Shown here one piece after another: positions 1 to 7,044 of a stretch of DNA of 34,383 bases. The notes beneath the pieces are model-generated. The model did no database searches and was not told the DNA's origin. It saw only the letters and a program-made list of their open reading frames with translations. How positions within the stretch are numbered: position 1 is the first letter of the stretch; the number at the start of each line of letters is the position of its first letter. Position numbers and translations under genes: made by a program. Origin of the DNA: a bacterium (lineage in GTDB: Bacteria > Bdellovibrionota_G > JALEGL01). Location of the stretch: contig JALEGL010000011.1 in assembly GCA_022763185.1 (NCBI GenBank), positions 1 through 34,383 of the forward strand. The letters are read 5' to 3'.

Positions 1-268
1 ATAACCACCTTTGAATTACATGTATGTTGAATCGGACCATTCTTGGAGCAGGGCGTACCACAGGGATTTTACCTTGATAGACCCAGTTACGAATGGTGCC
101 TTTGCTGCATTTAAGCAACAAAGCCAATTCATCTACAGTCAACAAATCATCTATTCTCTTGTCAATGAACACAGAAGCATGCTGCTTCTTATAGTTCTGT
201 ATACCATATTCAGTGTGATCACTGAATGTTTCTTTTGTATTTAAACCCTTCAATTGAGAAGGGTTCAA
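1..268 (-). CDS. Excisionase-type HTH DNA-binding protein (3' end outside window)
   Basis: The reading frame is open from 268 to the left edge and gives 89 residues. Residues about 41-89 form a classic helix-turn-helix_17 (excisionase/MerR-like) domain. It begins with LTVDELALLLKCSKGTIRNW, continues through a YQGKIP turn and an R-containing wing, and ends in an IQRWL helix. Members bind DNA as Xis/recombination directionality factors or as small regulators in mobile elements. I chose the TTG start at 268 because AGGAG sits 5 nt upstream and the TTG overlaps the upstream stop as TTGA, a coupling style used all along this operon. A second TTG at 253 or the GTG before FIDKRIDD are alternatives. 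Family assignment is good. Whether it is a true excisionase is inferred from its place in a conjugative element; an integrase gene would lie outside the window. Confidence 0.75.
   Translation of the reverse strand, partial: MNPSQLKGLNTKETFSDHTEYGIQNYKKQHASVFIDKRIDDLLTVDELALLLKCSKGTIRNWVYQGKIPVVRPAPRMVRFNIHVIQRWL
244..265. repeat. 8-bp inverted repeat over a gene junction
   Basis: Perfect arms AACCCTTC (244-251) and GAAGGGTT (258-265) flank a 6-nt loop. On the minus-strand transcript the hairpin lies just after the TTG start of the excisionase-like gene and touches the upstream stop. No U-run follows, so it is not a typical terminator. It could tune translation of the downstream gene. Confidence 0.4.
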
Positions 269-633
269 GCAGTCTCCTGAGCATTTTTAGCAGTTATTTG
301 AGGAGTAATAGTGCTTACTTTATTGGCAGTATATTGAGCTTTCTTGATCTTTTTTTGCATGGTTTTCAACATGCTTTCTAAGTCCATAGAATCATTTAGA
401 TCATTTAATATGCTTTTAAAATACTCTCTTTTTAAGAAATGATCAGAGATTATTCTGCTCTTATCTTTACTGTAATAAGTGTTGTAAAATCTATTGATAA
501 TCCAATCATTCAACTTAGATGAAGTTAATCGAATAAACTTCTGATCTTGTTTTAAATCATCAATCATGGTGTTTAATAAATTCATAGAATTTGAATCTAT
601 TTTTCTTCTGCTTATTTTTAATGTTTCATTCAT
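265..633 (-). CDS. Small uncharacterised basic protein of the mobile element
   Basis: The protein has 122 residues and I do not recognise its family. It is largely helical in appearance, has no signal peptide or membrane segment, and is lysine-rich near residues 90-100 (QKKIKKAQ). The start is supported by AGGAG about 9 nt upstream. The gene overlaps the downstream excisionase-like gene by a TTGA junction and follows a 177-nt palindrome-rich gap. That position, between a replication-relaxation gene and a recombination-type HTH gene, would suit a relaxosome accessory or DNA-processing factor. This is inference from context only. Confidence 0.7.
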   Translation of the reverse strand: MNETLKISRRKIDSNSMNLLNTMIDDLKQDQKFIRLTSSKLNDWIINRFYNTYYSKDKSRIISDHFLKREYFKSILNDLNDSMDLESMLKTMQKKIKKAQYTANKVSTITPQITAKNAQETA

Positions 634-667
634 ACTTTTTTCTCCTATGTTTATTTTTTATAAATAT

Positions 668-693
668 CTTAAAACCCTTGTTTGAGTTTTAAG
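668..693. repeat. 8-bp inverted repeat in leader of the 265-633 gene
   Basis: Arms CTTAAAAC (668-675) and GTTTTAAG (686-693) flank a 10-nt loop. It ends 35 nt upstream of the ATG at 633, so the hairpin would sit in the 5' leader of the small gene. It could be an operator half-site pair or an RNA hairpin. There is no U-tract for a terminator on the minus strand. Confidence 0.45.
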
Positions 694-700
694 GTCGTTT

Positions 701-724
701 TTTAATGTTTTAAAAAACATTAAA
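701..724. repeat. 24-bp palindrome with 11-bp arms
   Basis: Perfect arms TTTAATGTTTT (701-711) and AAAACATTAAA (714-724) are separated by 2 nt. It lies in the gap between the replication-relaxation gene and the small gene. The symmetry with a tiny spacer is typical of a dimeric regulator operator; it could also be part of an origin of transfer. Confidence 0.55.
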
Positions 725-748
725 TTCTGGTTACTTATAAATTTACCC

Positions 749-802
749 CTACAGAGTGTGTCAGTTATACAACTGAAGATTAACTGTCAGTGCTCTCTGT
801 AG
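749..802. repeat. Nested inverted repeat, candidate oriT, operator or termination element
   Basis: Outer arms CTACAGAG (749-756) and CTCTGTAG (795-802) enclose inner arms CAGTTA (762-767) and TAACTG (781-786). CAGTT can alternatively pair with AACTG at 771-775. The element begins 8 nt after the stop of the replication-relaxation gene on the minus strand. No T-run follows, which argues against a simple intrinsic terminator. Origins of transfer and site-specific recombination sites often have nested repeats like this, but no nic site can be assigned without the relaxase. Confidence 0.45.
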
Positions 803-810
803 AGAAATCT

Positions 811-1566
811 TTATTGTAAAGTTAAAACTTTTCCTTTCTGGTTTTTAAATTTAACTGTTCCGTTATGGCTAAGGACATTGTCTAAAGTGCAAAAGTACAA
901 TCTTGAATTTTGATTTGTGGTTACTTTTGTTTCACTAAGTTCCATTTGATTTCGAATTGCAGGGCTTGAGTGGATATACAAAATCAATGGATACGATGTT
1001 AAGGTGTAGTAATCCAAAATCTTTTTGTGACATTGCTTTTTAGACTTTTGCGATAACTCGAGTTCTAAAGGGACGGTTTGAATTTTCCCAGTACCAAAGT
1101 TAAAGTGAATTGCTGCATCACTGCGTAGCCTAGAAAAGCCACTTCTGACTTTTGACGGGTCATGAATGGACTTCTTATGTAGATGATTTTCAGATTCAAT
1201 TTGTACAACTGTATTTAATGAACACAGTTTTTGTTTAACCTCAATGAGCTTGAGGTCATGCAATATTGAATCACTTTTAAGCTGAGTATAAGAAAAGTCA
1301 TACCACTCTGAATCAATGTAATGTGCAAATGCTTTTTTTGAAATGCTATAAACATTTTTATATTGCCCATAATGGTTGATTGGTTTTTTATCCAACCAAG
1401 AGTAATGAGACAACTTATTCAGACGGTTTACAACCGTCTGATAAGCAATATTGGTAAAAATATTTTGTGCAATGTGTTCAAGTAAAGCTACTCTATGTTC
1501 AAAGAGATATTCAAAAATTTGAATATCTCTTGCGTTGATAAGGCAGCCTTTTTTAATTTTGGGCAT
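811..1566 (-). CDS. Replication-relaxation family protein (Replic_Relax-like)
   Basis: The protein has 251 residues from the ATG at 1566. I chose this start over an upstream in-frame ATG at 1689 because AGGAAA sits just upstream and the longer form would run deep into the preceding gene. Residues about 10-80 form a winged-HTH-like N-terminus (INARDIQIFEYLFEHR followed by the helix TVVNRLNKL). A later HDLKLIEVKQKL segment matches the conserved His-Asp-Leu helix of the replication-relaxation family. These proteins accompany FtsK-like ATPases on mobile elements and are thought to act in element replication or transfer initiation. The coding region overlaps the FtsK-like gene by 14 nt. Family is assigned from the N-terminal pattern and position; the molecular role is not established. 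Confidence 0.65.
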   Translation of the reverse strand: MPKIKKGCLINARDIQIFEYLFEHRVALLEHIAQNIFTNIAYQTVVNRLNKLSHYSWLDKKPINHYGQYKNVYSISKKAFAHYIDSEWYDFSYTQLKSDSILHDLKLIEVKQKLCSLNTVVQIESENHLHKKSIHDPSKVRSGFSRLRSDAAIHFNFGTGKIQTVPLELELSQKSKKQCHKKILDYYTLTSYPLILYIHSSPAIRNQMELSETKVTTNQNSRLYFCTLDNVLSHNGTVKFKNQKGKVLTLQ

Positions 1567-3070
1567 CGTTATTTCCTTTCTTGTCATCTTCAATAGGAAA
1601 ATCACTCTGGCTTTTCTCAGTAACTTCAGTCTCTTCAGGAATATAGATAAGCTCTTGCTGATTGTTTCTTTTGAGGATCTCAAACTCACCCTTAATCTGC
1701 TTAAGTCTATGCTCCATTTCCTCTTCAGAAATAAATGGGGCCTGTACTGTGCTTAATAATGGACCACATTTCCAAATACCGCGTCCTGCGATATCAGGAA
1801 GTTTGTTAGCATCGGCAGCATTAAGAACATTCTGAGAACCAAAGGGTGTATGCATTCTAAAGATCATGCGTCCCTCAATATTGTCTTGAATGTGCGTATC
1901 CACGGTTTCTTTGGTCACTTTTTGAGTGGCCAAAACCAAATGAATCCCAGCAGCTCTGCCAAGCTTGGCAATGTTGTGAGTCAGCTCTCTGGCTCGAGCA
2001 GATAGCTCATTATCTTCTTTGCTTTTTCCAGCACTTTTGGCAAAAAGTACACTGGCTTCATCAATGCCTACAATAATACGATCAACTTTGTCCCGTTCAC
2101 AGTTTATAGCCTTGCGTCCTTGCTCAGCTAAATTATTAAATCGCTTAAGCATTTCATCGCAGATTTTTTCTAATGCTGTAACCGCTTCAGTTTCATTTTT
2201 TGCAACACTGACATTGGGTAAGTGAGCAAAGTCATTCATCTCAACGCCTTGTTTAAGGTCAATCAAACACATTTGAATGTTCTTAGAGCTTTCCAATAAA
2301 CCCAGTAAAGCTTGCCTAAAGAACATCGATTTTCCACCACCAGTAGTGCCTGCAATAAGCATGTGTGGCAGTTTGGTGATGTCCTGATCAATATAACCTT
2401 CACGTGTTTCTCCAATTCTAAAAGAGTAGGTGGATGTGATTGCATAGTCAGAGTAATGACTTACTTTGGGTAAAGTCTTCTTAGATAAAAGAACTTCAAC
2501 TAAAGCTGGGTCGGACAGGGCTTTGATATCTTCAACCGGCATATGCATGGCTGAAGCAATGTGATCTTTCTTGTCCGTGATGTCTTTAAATGCTACCCCT
2601 GGGCAAGATAAGATCATTTTTTGTTGCATGCTATTGAGTTTTTGCACACTTTTGATTTTGGCTAAGTCACCACTGCCGTTCTTAAGACCCACTTGGTCTA
2701 AGCTTTTTTGCATGCGCTTGCGCTGCAATATAAAGTAAGATCCAATACAGCCAAAATACACAATAAGATAAACAGCAAACAGTAGCATGAAATAATAGGC
2801 GTCATGACTGTCATAAAGTTTGTACACTGGCGCATCAACAAATCGCCCTAACCAGTCTGTCCATCCGGTAAAGCTTAATAAGTGTTGCTTATGCTTGGCA
2901 ATAATACAGGATGCTGCCATGCCGATATAAATACCGATATGGGCAAGCAGTCTGTCTTTAGGGAAATGATAAATTCCCCTAAAGACACCGGTAGTGATGA
3001 TGGCTATACATATTCCTATGCCAGTGAGTACACTGACAATTTGATCTAAATCATTTTTATTCTGTGACAT
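1553..3070 (-). CDS. FtsK/SpoIIIE-type DNA-translocase ATPase, probable coupling protein
   Basis: The protein has 505 residues. Hydrophobic segments at about 11-30, 43-58 and 92-115 anchor the N-terminus. The ATPase core has Walker A GTTGGGKS at 241-248 and a Walker B ending IIVGIDE at 332-338, with ATQK at about 381-384 as the sensor-like motif of FtsK-type motors. The family pumps double- or single-stranded DNA through membranes. In a conjugation operon it would feed DNA into the type IV channel in place of a VirD4/TraD coupling protein. It lacks a recognisable gamma DNA-reading domain. Translation starts 2 nt after the VirB10-like stop with an AGGAGA ribosome site. Function as coupling ATPase is inferred from position; the FtsK-fold call is firm. 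Confidence 0.87.
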   Translation of the reverse strand: MSQNKNDLDQIVSVLTGIGICIAIITTGVFRGIYHFPKDRLLAHIGIYIGMAASCIIAKHKQHLLSFTGWTDWLGRFVDAPVYKLYDSHDAYYFMLLFAVYLIVYFGCIGSYFILQRKRMQKSLDQVGLKNGSGDLAKIKSVQKLNSMQQKMILSCPGVAFKDITDKKDHIASAMHMPVEDIKALSDPALVEVLLSKKTLPKVSHYSDYAITSTYSFRIGETREGYIDQDITKLPHMLIAGTTGGGKSMFFRQALLGLLESSKNIQMCLIDLKQGVEMNDFAHLPNVSVAKNETEAVTALEKICDEMLKRFNNLAEQGRKAINCERDKVDRIIVGIDEASVLFAKSAGKSKEDNELSARARELTHNIAKLGRAAGIHLVLATQKVTKETVDTHIQDNIEGRMIFRMHTPFGSQNVLNAADANKLPDIAGRGIWKCGPLLSTVQAPFISEEEMEHRLKQIKGEFEILKRNNQQELIYIPEETEVTEKSQSDFPIEDDKKGNNDAQN

Positions 3071-3072
3071 AA

Positions 3073-3990
3073 TTATCTCCTATTGTTGGGTAAAAGCTCA
3101 ATCCAAAGTACCGTGTCTTTTTTTAAGACAGCGTATTCTTTGACTTGAGATAAATTGTTTAAACTGCGCTGAGTTTCCGTTTGGGAACTTCTATAAATGC
3201 TTTGAAGAGCAGCATTACGCATATTTGCTTTGATGGTGGGTTCACCAAATTGATTGAGGGCTTCACGTTCGGTTAAAACGTCACTGGCTCCTGCTAAGAC
3301 ATTGCCGCCTAAGCTGGATAAGAAACGCTTACTTCTACCGGTTTTTTCCTTTCCTCGGATGCCTTCTTGCTTGCTTTTAAAGTCTAAAGTGCGTACACGC
3401 ACGGGCTTGATTTGACCATCGGGGGTGATGGCTTTGTTCAAGTTGATGTAGACTTTGCTGCCTTTGCCAGGATACTGATAGCCTCCTTGCAAGATGGTTC
3501 CAGGAGGAAAGTGCTCTTCTTCATGGTAATGAATGCCCGAGTGCACAATCACTTCAATCACCTTATGAATTCGAGTATCCACATTGTGCAAGAGCATAGC
3601 TTGCATGCGAATACCTCTCGCTGGAACAGCCAAGGGATTGTCAAAGCTGACAGCAATCGGTGCTCCATAGTCATAAGGTCGTTGAGGGGTTCTAACTTTG
3701 CGCTTTCTTCTTTTCTTAGGACGCACCTTTTTTCTTTTGGGTGTCAGTCCCTTGACAGCTTGATTAGAAACAATCTCATCAGAAGGGCTTTCTAAAAGCT
3801 CAGGTTCAACCAAAGCAATATTGCTGTAGCGCAAAGTCTTTTCTTTTTTAGTGTGAAAGAACAAAGAAAAGATCACGGCAAGCAACATCAACATGCCCAT
3901 GCAAACACTCACTTTGAGGGTATCAATGACTTGTTTAGAGCCATCTTGCTTCATCCAAAATGATCGTAAGAATTGCATAATCTTAGTCAT
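3073..3990 (-). CDS. VirB10/TrbI-like type IV secretion channel protein
   Basis: The protein has 305 residues. It has a short cytoplasmic start, one membrane segment at about 28-46, a linker, and a C-terminal beta-barrel-like domain. The barrel pattern is recognisable: IRMQAMLLHNVDTRIHKVIE, then FPPGTILQGGYQYPGKGSKV, then a proline/basic strand and a final LKKDTVLWIELL strand. VirB10 spans both membranes and forms the core channel with VirB7 and VirB9. The protein is short for the family and its linker is odd: residues 85-104 hold 14 Lys/Arg instead of the usual proline-rich stretch. AGGAGG lies 6 nt before the ATG, inside the end of the VirB9 gene, and the genes overlap by ATGA. Confidence 0.8.
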   Translation of the reverse strand: MTKIMQFLRSFWMKQDGSKQVIDTLKVSVCMGMLMLLAVIFSLFFHTKKEKTLRYSNIALVEPELLESPSDEIVSNQAVKGLTPKRKKVRPKKRRKRKVRTPQRPYDYGAPIAVSFDNPLAVPARGIRMQAMLLHNVDTRIHKVIEVIVHSGIHYHEEEHFPPGTILQGGYQYPGKGSKVYINLNKAITPDGQIKPVRVRTLDFKSKQEGIRGKEKTGRSKRFLSSLGGNVLAGASDVLTEREALNQFGEPTIKANMRNAALQSIYRSSQTETQRSLNNLSQVKEYAVLKKDTVLWIELLPNNRR

Positions 3991-4682
3991 AAGGACCTCC
4001 TATTGATAATGATGGATGAATATTTTGATTTGTAACTAAAGTTAAGGCTTAAGCTTTGCTTAGACGGGTAGTAAAAGGTTAAACGTCCAGTAGATGTTTG
4101 GCCTTTTTTAATAACACCTTTGCTGATGCTTAAATAGTGTCTGAGCTTTAAGACTTTGCCCATACGCTTAAACTTAACTTTAAGTTTTTTGCTATGAACG
4201 GTGCGTGACTTTATGTTCTTAAGCTTAAAGTCTAAGATGTATTGCCCTTTTTTAGGAACATACCTTAAACGTATAAACTCAAGCTTCAGTCCTTTGCCTA
4301 AAGAGCGTGAGGCAGCTTTGAAGGTTTGTGCTGATCTTTTTTGTGATTGGATCAATACAATATCATCAAAGTAGGGTGACTGCTCATGACTTAAGAGTTT
4401 GAAGTTCAACAAATCATGCTTGCCATAGACAAGCATGTTGCTGATCACAAAACCCTTAGGTCTTATGGCAATATCTTGCCCGTAAACCTGCACATCAAAA
4501 AATGCAGGATTACCCAACATGATATTGCGTGGCCGCTCATGCAAACGAATCACACTGACCTTGCCCATTTTTAAATGGACAGGGACTGGCTTATGTTTAA
4601 CCTGGCTTAAGTGCCAAATCGTTTTTGAAACCCCTACTTGCGTATATATAAAAAGTAACCCTGCAATAACATAGCGGCTCAC
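3987..4682 (-). CDS. VirB9/TraK-like outer-membrane core component
   Basis: The protein has 231 residues with an N-terminal signal (YVIAGLLFIYTQVGVSKT). The next 80 residues follow the VirB9/CagX N-terminal pattern: KVSVIRLHERPRNIMLGNP, DVQVYGQDIAIRPKG, SNMLVYGK. This domain contacts VirB10 and sits below the outer-membrane ring. The C-terminal half is very basic and only loosely VirB9-like. It starts with GTG overlapping the VirB8-like stop (GTGA). Neighbour order VirB8-VirB9-VirB10 supports the assignment. A TraK-type secretin-like name would describe the same role in F-type systems. Confidence 0.75.
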   Translation of the reverse strand: MSRYVIAGLLFIYTQVGVSKTIWHLSQVKHKPVPVHLKMGKVSVIRLHERPRNIMLGNPAFFDVQVYGQDIAIRPKGFVISNMLVYGKHDLLNFKLLSHEQSPYFDDIVLIQSQKRSAQTFKAASRSLGKGLKLEFIRLRYVPKKGQYILDFKLKNIKSRTVHSKKLKVKFKRMGKVLKLRHYLSISKGVIKKGQTSTGRLTFYYPSKQSLSLNFSYKSKYSSIIINRRSL

Positions 4683-5467
4683 TTTTCAAATTCCATGATT
4701 TTATCAACGTAAAAGCCAAAAGGATTAAACCTGGTTTTGCGACCCTGAATGATGTTTAAACGCAACTGGACTGGCACAATGATAGGAATATCATTGATGC
4801 GCAAGATCCGATCAAATACTGCAAAAGCAGCAGTATCGGTTACAATCGGTTTAATGCGAGTGACATATTGTTCAATGGTCTCTCCTTGTTTGTTCTTGGC
4901 TTTATCTTTACCTAAGTAAGCGACAAGATCCTTAGAGAATCTTTTGGTGATCATTGGGCGTAAGTTGTAGACCAATTTCTGTGGATCAAACTCTGCCCAA
5001 GTATAGCGCTGTTTGACAAACTTCTGGATAAAGTCTTTCAAATCACCAGGCTGCATTTGCAATGCTGCAAGTTCTTTAACGGACTGATCTTTTCTGTCAT
5101 AAGCCAAGAATGGTTTATTGACCAAGTAAAAGATGCTTGCACTTGAGATCAATAAAGCAACAATGACGACCAAGCTTAAATACTTAAACAGCTCTAAGCT
5201 TTTTACCACACTGGTCCATTGATAAACAATGGGCTCAATGCTTTTGTCTTTGACTTTGTGTTTTTTTAATAAATCCTTTTCATTTAGATCAGGATATACT
5301 TTTTGCTCTTCATCATGATGCTCAATTAAGTCATCATTTAAAGGACTCTTTTTGGTTATGGTTGTTGTATCAAGATGATTAATATTGGATACTTGATCCA
5401 CAATTAAGGTGTCTTGATGGTTGATATTCCCTGCGTTTAATCCCTGCTGCAGTTGTTTTGGTTTCAT
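4679..5467 (-). CDS. VirB8/TraE-like inner-membrane assembly protein
   Basis: The protein has 262 residues: a hydrophilic cytoplasmic region of about 90, one membrane helix at about 92-115 (LELFKYLSLVVIVALLISSA), then a periplasmic domain of about 145 residues. This is the VirB8/TraE layout, although the cytoplasmic tail is longer than usual. The periplasmic part ends with a strand-rich stretch (IPIIVPVQLRLNIIQG) typical of the NTF2-like fold of VirB8. The tail contains a small internal repeat, NINHQDT and NINHLDT. The gene begins 15 nt after the VirB6-like gene, behind AGAGAAACAG. Confidence 0.75.
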   Translation of the reverse strand: MKPKQLQQGLNAGNINHQDTLIVDQVSNINHLDTTTITKKSPLNDDLIEHHDEEQKVYPDLNEKDLLKKHKVKDKSIEPIVYQWTSVVKSLELFKYLSLVVIVALLISSASIFYLVNKPFLAYDRKDQSVKELAALQMQPGDLKDFIQKFVKQRYTWAEFDPQKLVYNLRPMITKRFSKDLVAYLGKDKAKNKQGETIEQYVTRIKPIVTDTAAFAVFDRILRINDIPIIVPVQLRLNIIQGRKTRFNPFGFYVDKIMEFEK

Positions 5468-5482
5468 GACTGTTTCTCTTTT

Positions 5483-6358
5483 TTAGTTGTTCTCCTTGTT
5501 TAAGGTGGTGTTAAAACTACGATTGGCCCTATGCTGACCGTAGTGTTTTTGCTGAGCTTTTGGCTCATCAAACTTTGTGTTATCTTTATTGGAAGACATC
5601 AAGTTTTGCTTAAACTTATGTCCGGCACTGATCACTGGCATGGCTGAGACACCAGTAGCTACAGATTGCAATCCACTGCTGATCAGTGAGTTGGTAGCAA
5701 TGGGTACAAAGATCATGCTCAAGCCAATGCATAAGTTGACCAAAGCCGTGGTAAAAAAGTTGTCCCAGCTTTGTACTTCTGGACTGACAGCAAACTTGAG
5801 CAGCATGACGCCTAAGATGCTCCACAGTACTTTCCATATGGTTACCTGAATCAAGCCTTTAAACAGACTTGCTGTAATGAAGGATGTATAGCGTGAGACA
5901 TACATCAGGATCATCAAAGGTGAGACCACATAAAGTATACTCCAGACAAACTGGATGAGGATATTAGTAATGAAAATACCAATATAGGCTATGAGGTAAG
6001 ACACCAAGTTAATCACAAAGATTAGCGCTTCTCTAAACTGCAGCCACTTAGGGGACGTTTCTTCATAGTTCTTTTGAATCTCATCCAACAGATCAGTCAG
6101 CTGTCCAATGCCATTGATGTGTTCGGTTAAGCCATCACCCACCATAGCAATGATCCCCATGATCTGCTCAAAAGACAGTAGTATGATAATCGATATCACT
6201 GTTCTTTTAAGAATATTCATGGGATTGGGCGTATACTCATCCACATTGAGAAACTCCAGAATGATCAGGAACAAGACAAAAGGTACCAGCATCATCCAAT
6301 AAGCGGATACCAAATGAGCTCTGATCTCTCCACAGACTTCTGGTAAAAAACCAAACAT
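5483..6358 (-). CDS. VirB6/TrbL-like polytopic inner-membrane protein
   Basis: The protein has 291 residues with about six hydrophobic segments, including a long central pair around YLIAYIGIFITNILIQFVW. A hydrophilic tail after about residue 245 is rich in Lys, Gln and Asn. VirB6/TrbL proteins form the inner-membrane DNA path of type IV secretion, and size and topology agree. Sequence within the family is poorly conserved, so the call relies on topology and position between VirB5-like and VirB8-like genes. The start ATG shares an A with the upstream stop (TAATG). Confidence 0.75.
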   Translation of the reverse strand: MFGFLPEVCGEIRAHLVSAYWMMLVPFVLFLIILEFLNVDEYTPNPMNILKRTVISIIILLSFEQIMGIIAMVGDGLTEHINGIGQLTDLLDEIQKNYEETSPKWLQFREALIFVINLVSYLIAYIGIFITNILIQFVWSILYVVSPLMILMYVSRYTSFITASLFKGLIQVTIWKVLWSILGVMLLKFAVSPEVQSWDNFFTTALVNLCIGLSMIFVPIATNSLISSGLQSVATGVSAMPVISAGHKFKQNLMSSNKDNTKFDEPKAQQKHYGQHRANRSFNTTLNKENN

Positions 6359-7044
6359 TATTCAAACTCCGGCAGTTTAAAACCATCACTGAACATGGAC
6401 TTTGATTTTTTAAGATCGTCACCTACAGTGTTAAAGTGATTGACTGAGTCTTTGTTATATTTATTGTCCAAAGCCAGCTTCTCACTTTGTAGTTTTAGCA
6501 TCTGACCATTGACTTTAAGCAATTGATTCAAGGTATGCAGAATCTGGGCATTGGTTTGAGCATTAGCACGCAAAGCACCTTTAGGGCTCAAAGCATTGGC
6601 AGACTCTGTGATCTTGATGGCGTTGTCTTCTTGCTCTTTGGCGTACTTAGAGATGTTGACATTCATCTTTAAGCTTTCAGCAATGCTTTTGTCATGCAGC
6701 TCTTGAATAGCTGATTCAGCACTGTCTGGTATCTCTCCATACAGCTTTTTAATCGTACTTAAAGCAATGCCCATGCTTTGCAGTTCTTTTAAAACGGCTT
6801 CATCTTCAACAGGTAAAGTGTTCTGAATATGATTAAGTCTATCCAAACCACTGTTGACTTGCTCAAGAATATGCCGCTGAGCTCTGCCTTCACGTAAGAC
6901 ACTGCGCAGTTGATTGTAACGTTTCTTACTTTCAACCACGATCTTAATCAGATGTGGAATCGCTGCAGCACTGCCAAATATGGCATAAGCGTTGGTGCTT
7001 ATACATATGATTAAAATAAACCCTCCAAGTTTTAATGTTCTCAT
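6358..7044 (-). CDS. VirB5/TrbJ-like periplasmic transfer protein
   Basis: The protein has 228 residues with a signal peptide ending near TNAYA. The rest is almost wholly helical, with IPHLIKIVVESKKRYNQLRS and a long coiled-coil-like body, as in TrbJ/VirB5 minor pilus proteins. These are periplasmic or pilus-tip proteins needed for substrate transfer. It starts at an ATGA overlap with the VirB4-like gene. The identification rests on the TrbJ-like opening, the helical content and gene order; direct sequence similarity is weak. Confidence 0.68.
   Translation of the reverse strand: MRTLKLGGFILIICISTNAYAIFGSAAAIPHLIKIVVESKKRYNQLRSVLREGRAQRHILEQVNSGLDRLNHIQNTLPVEDEAVLKELQSMGIALSTIKKLYGEIPDSAESAIQELHDKSIAESLKMNVNISKYAKEQEDNAIKITESANALSPKGALRANAQTNAQILHTLNQLLKVNGQMLKLQSEKLALDNKYNKDSVNHFNTVGDDLKKSKSMFSDGFKLPEFE

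Noticed and set aside
11-244. Plus-strand 77-residue frame at the left edge
   Set aside because: The minus strand here encodes a clear helix-turn-helix protein; the plus frame has no family features or ribosome site.
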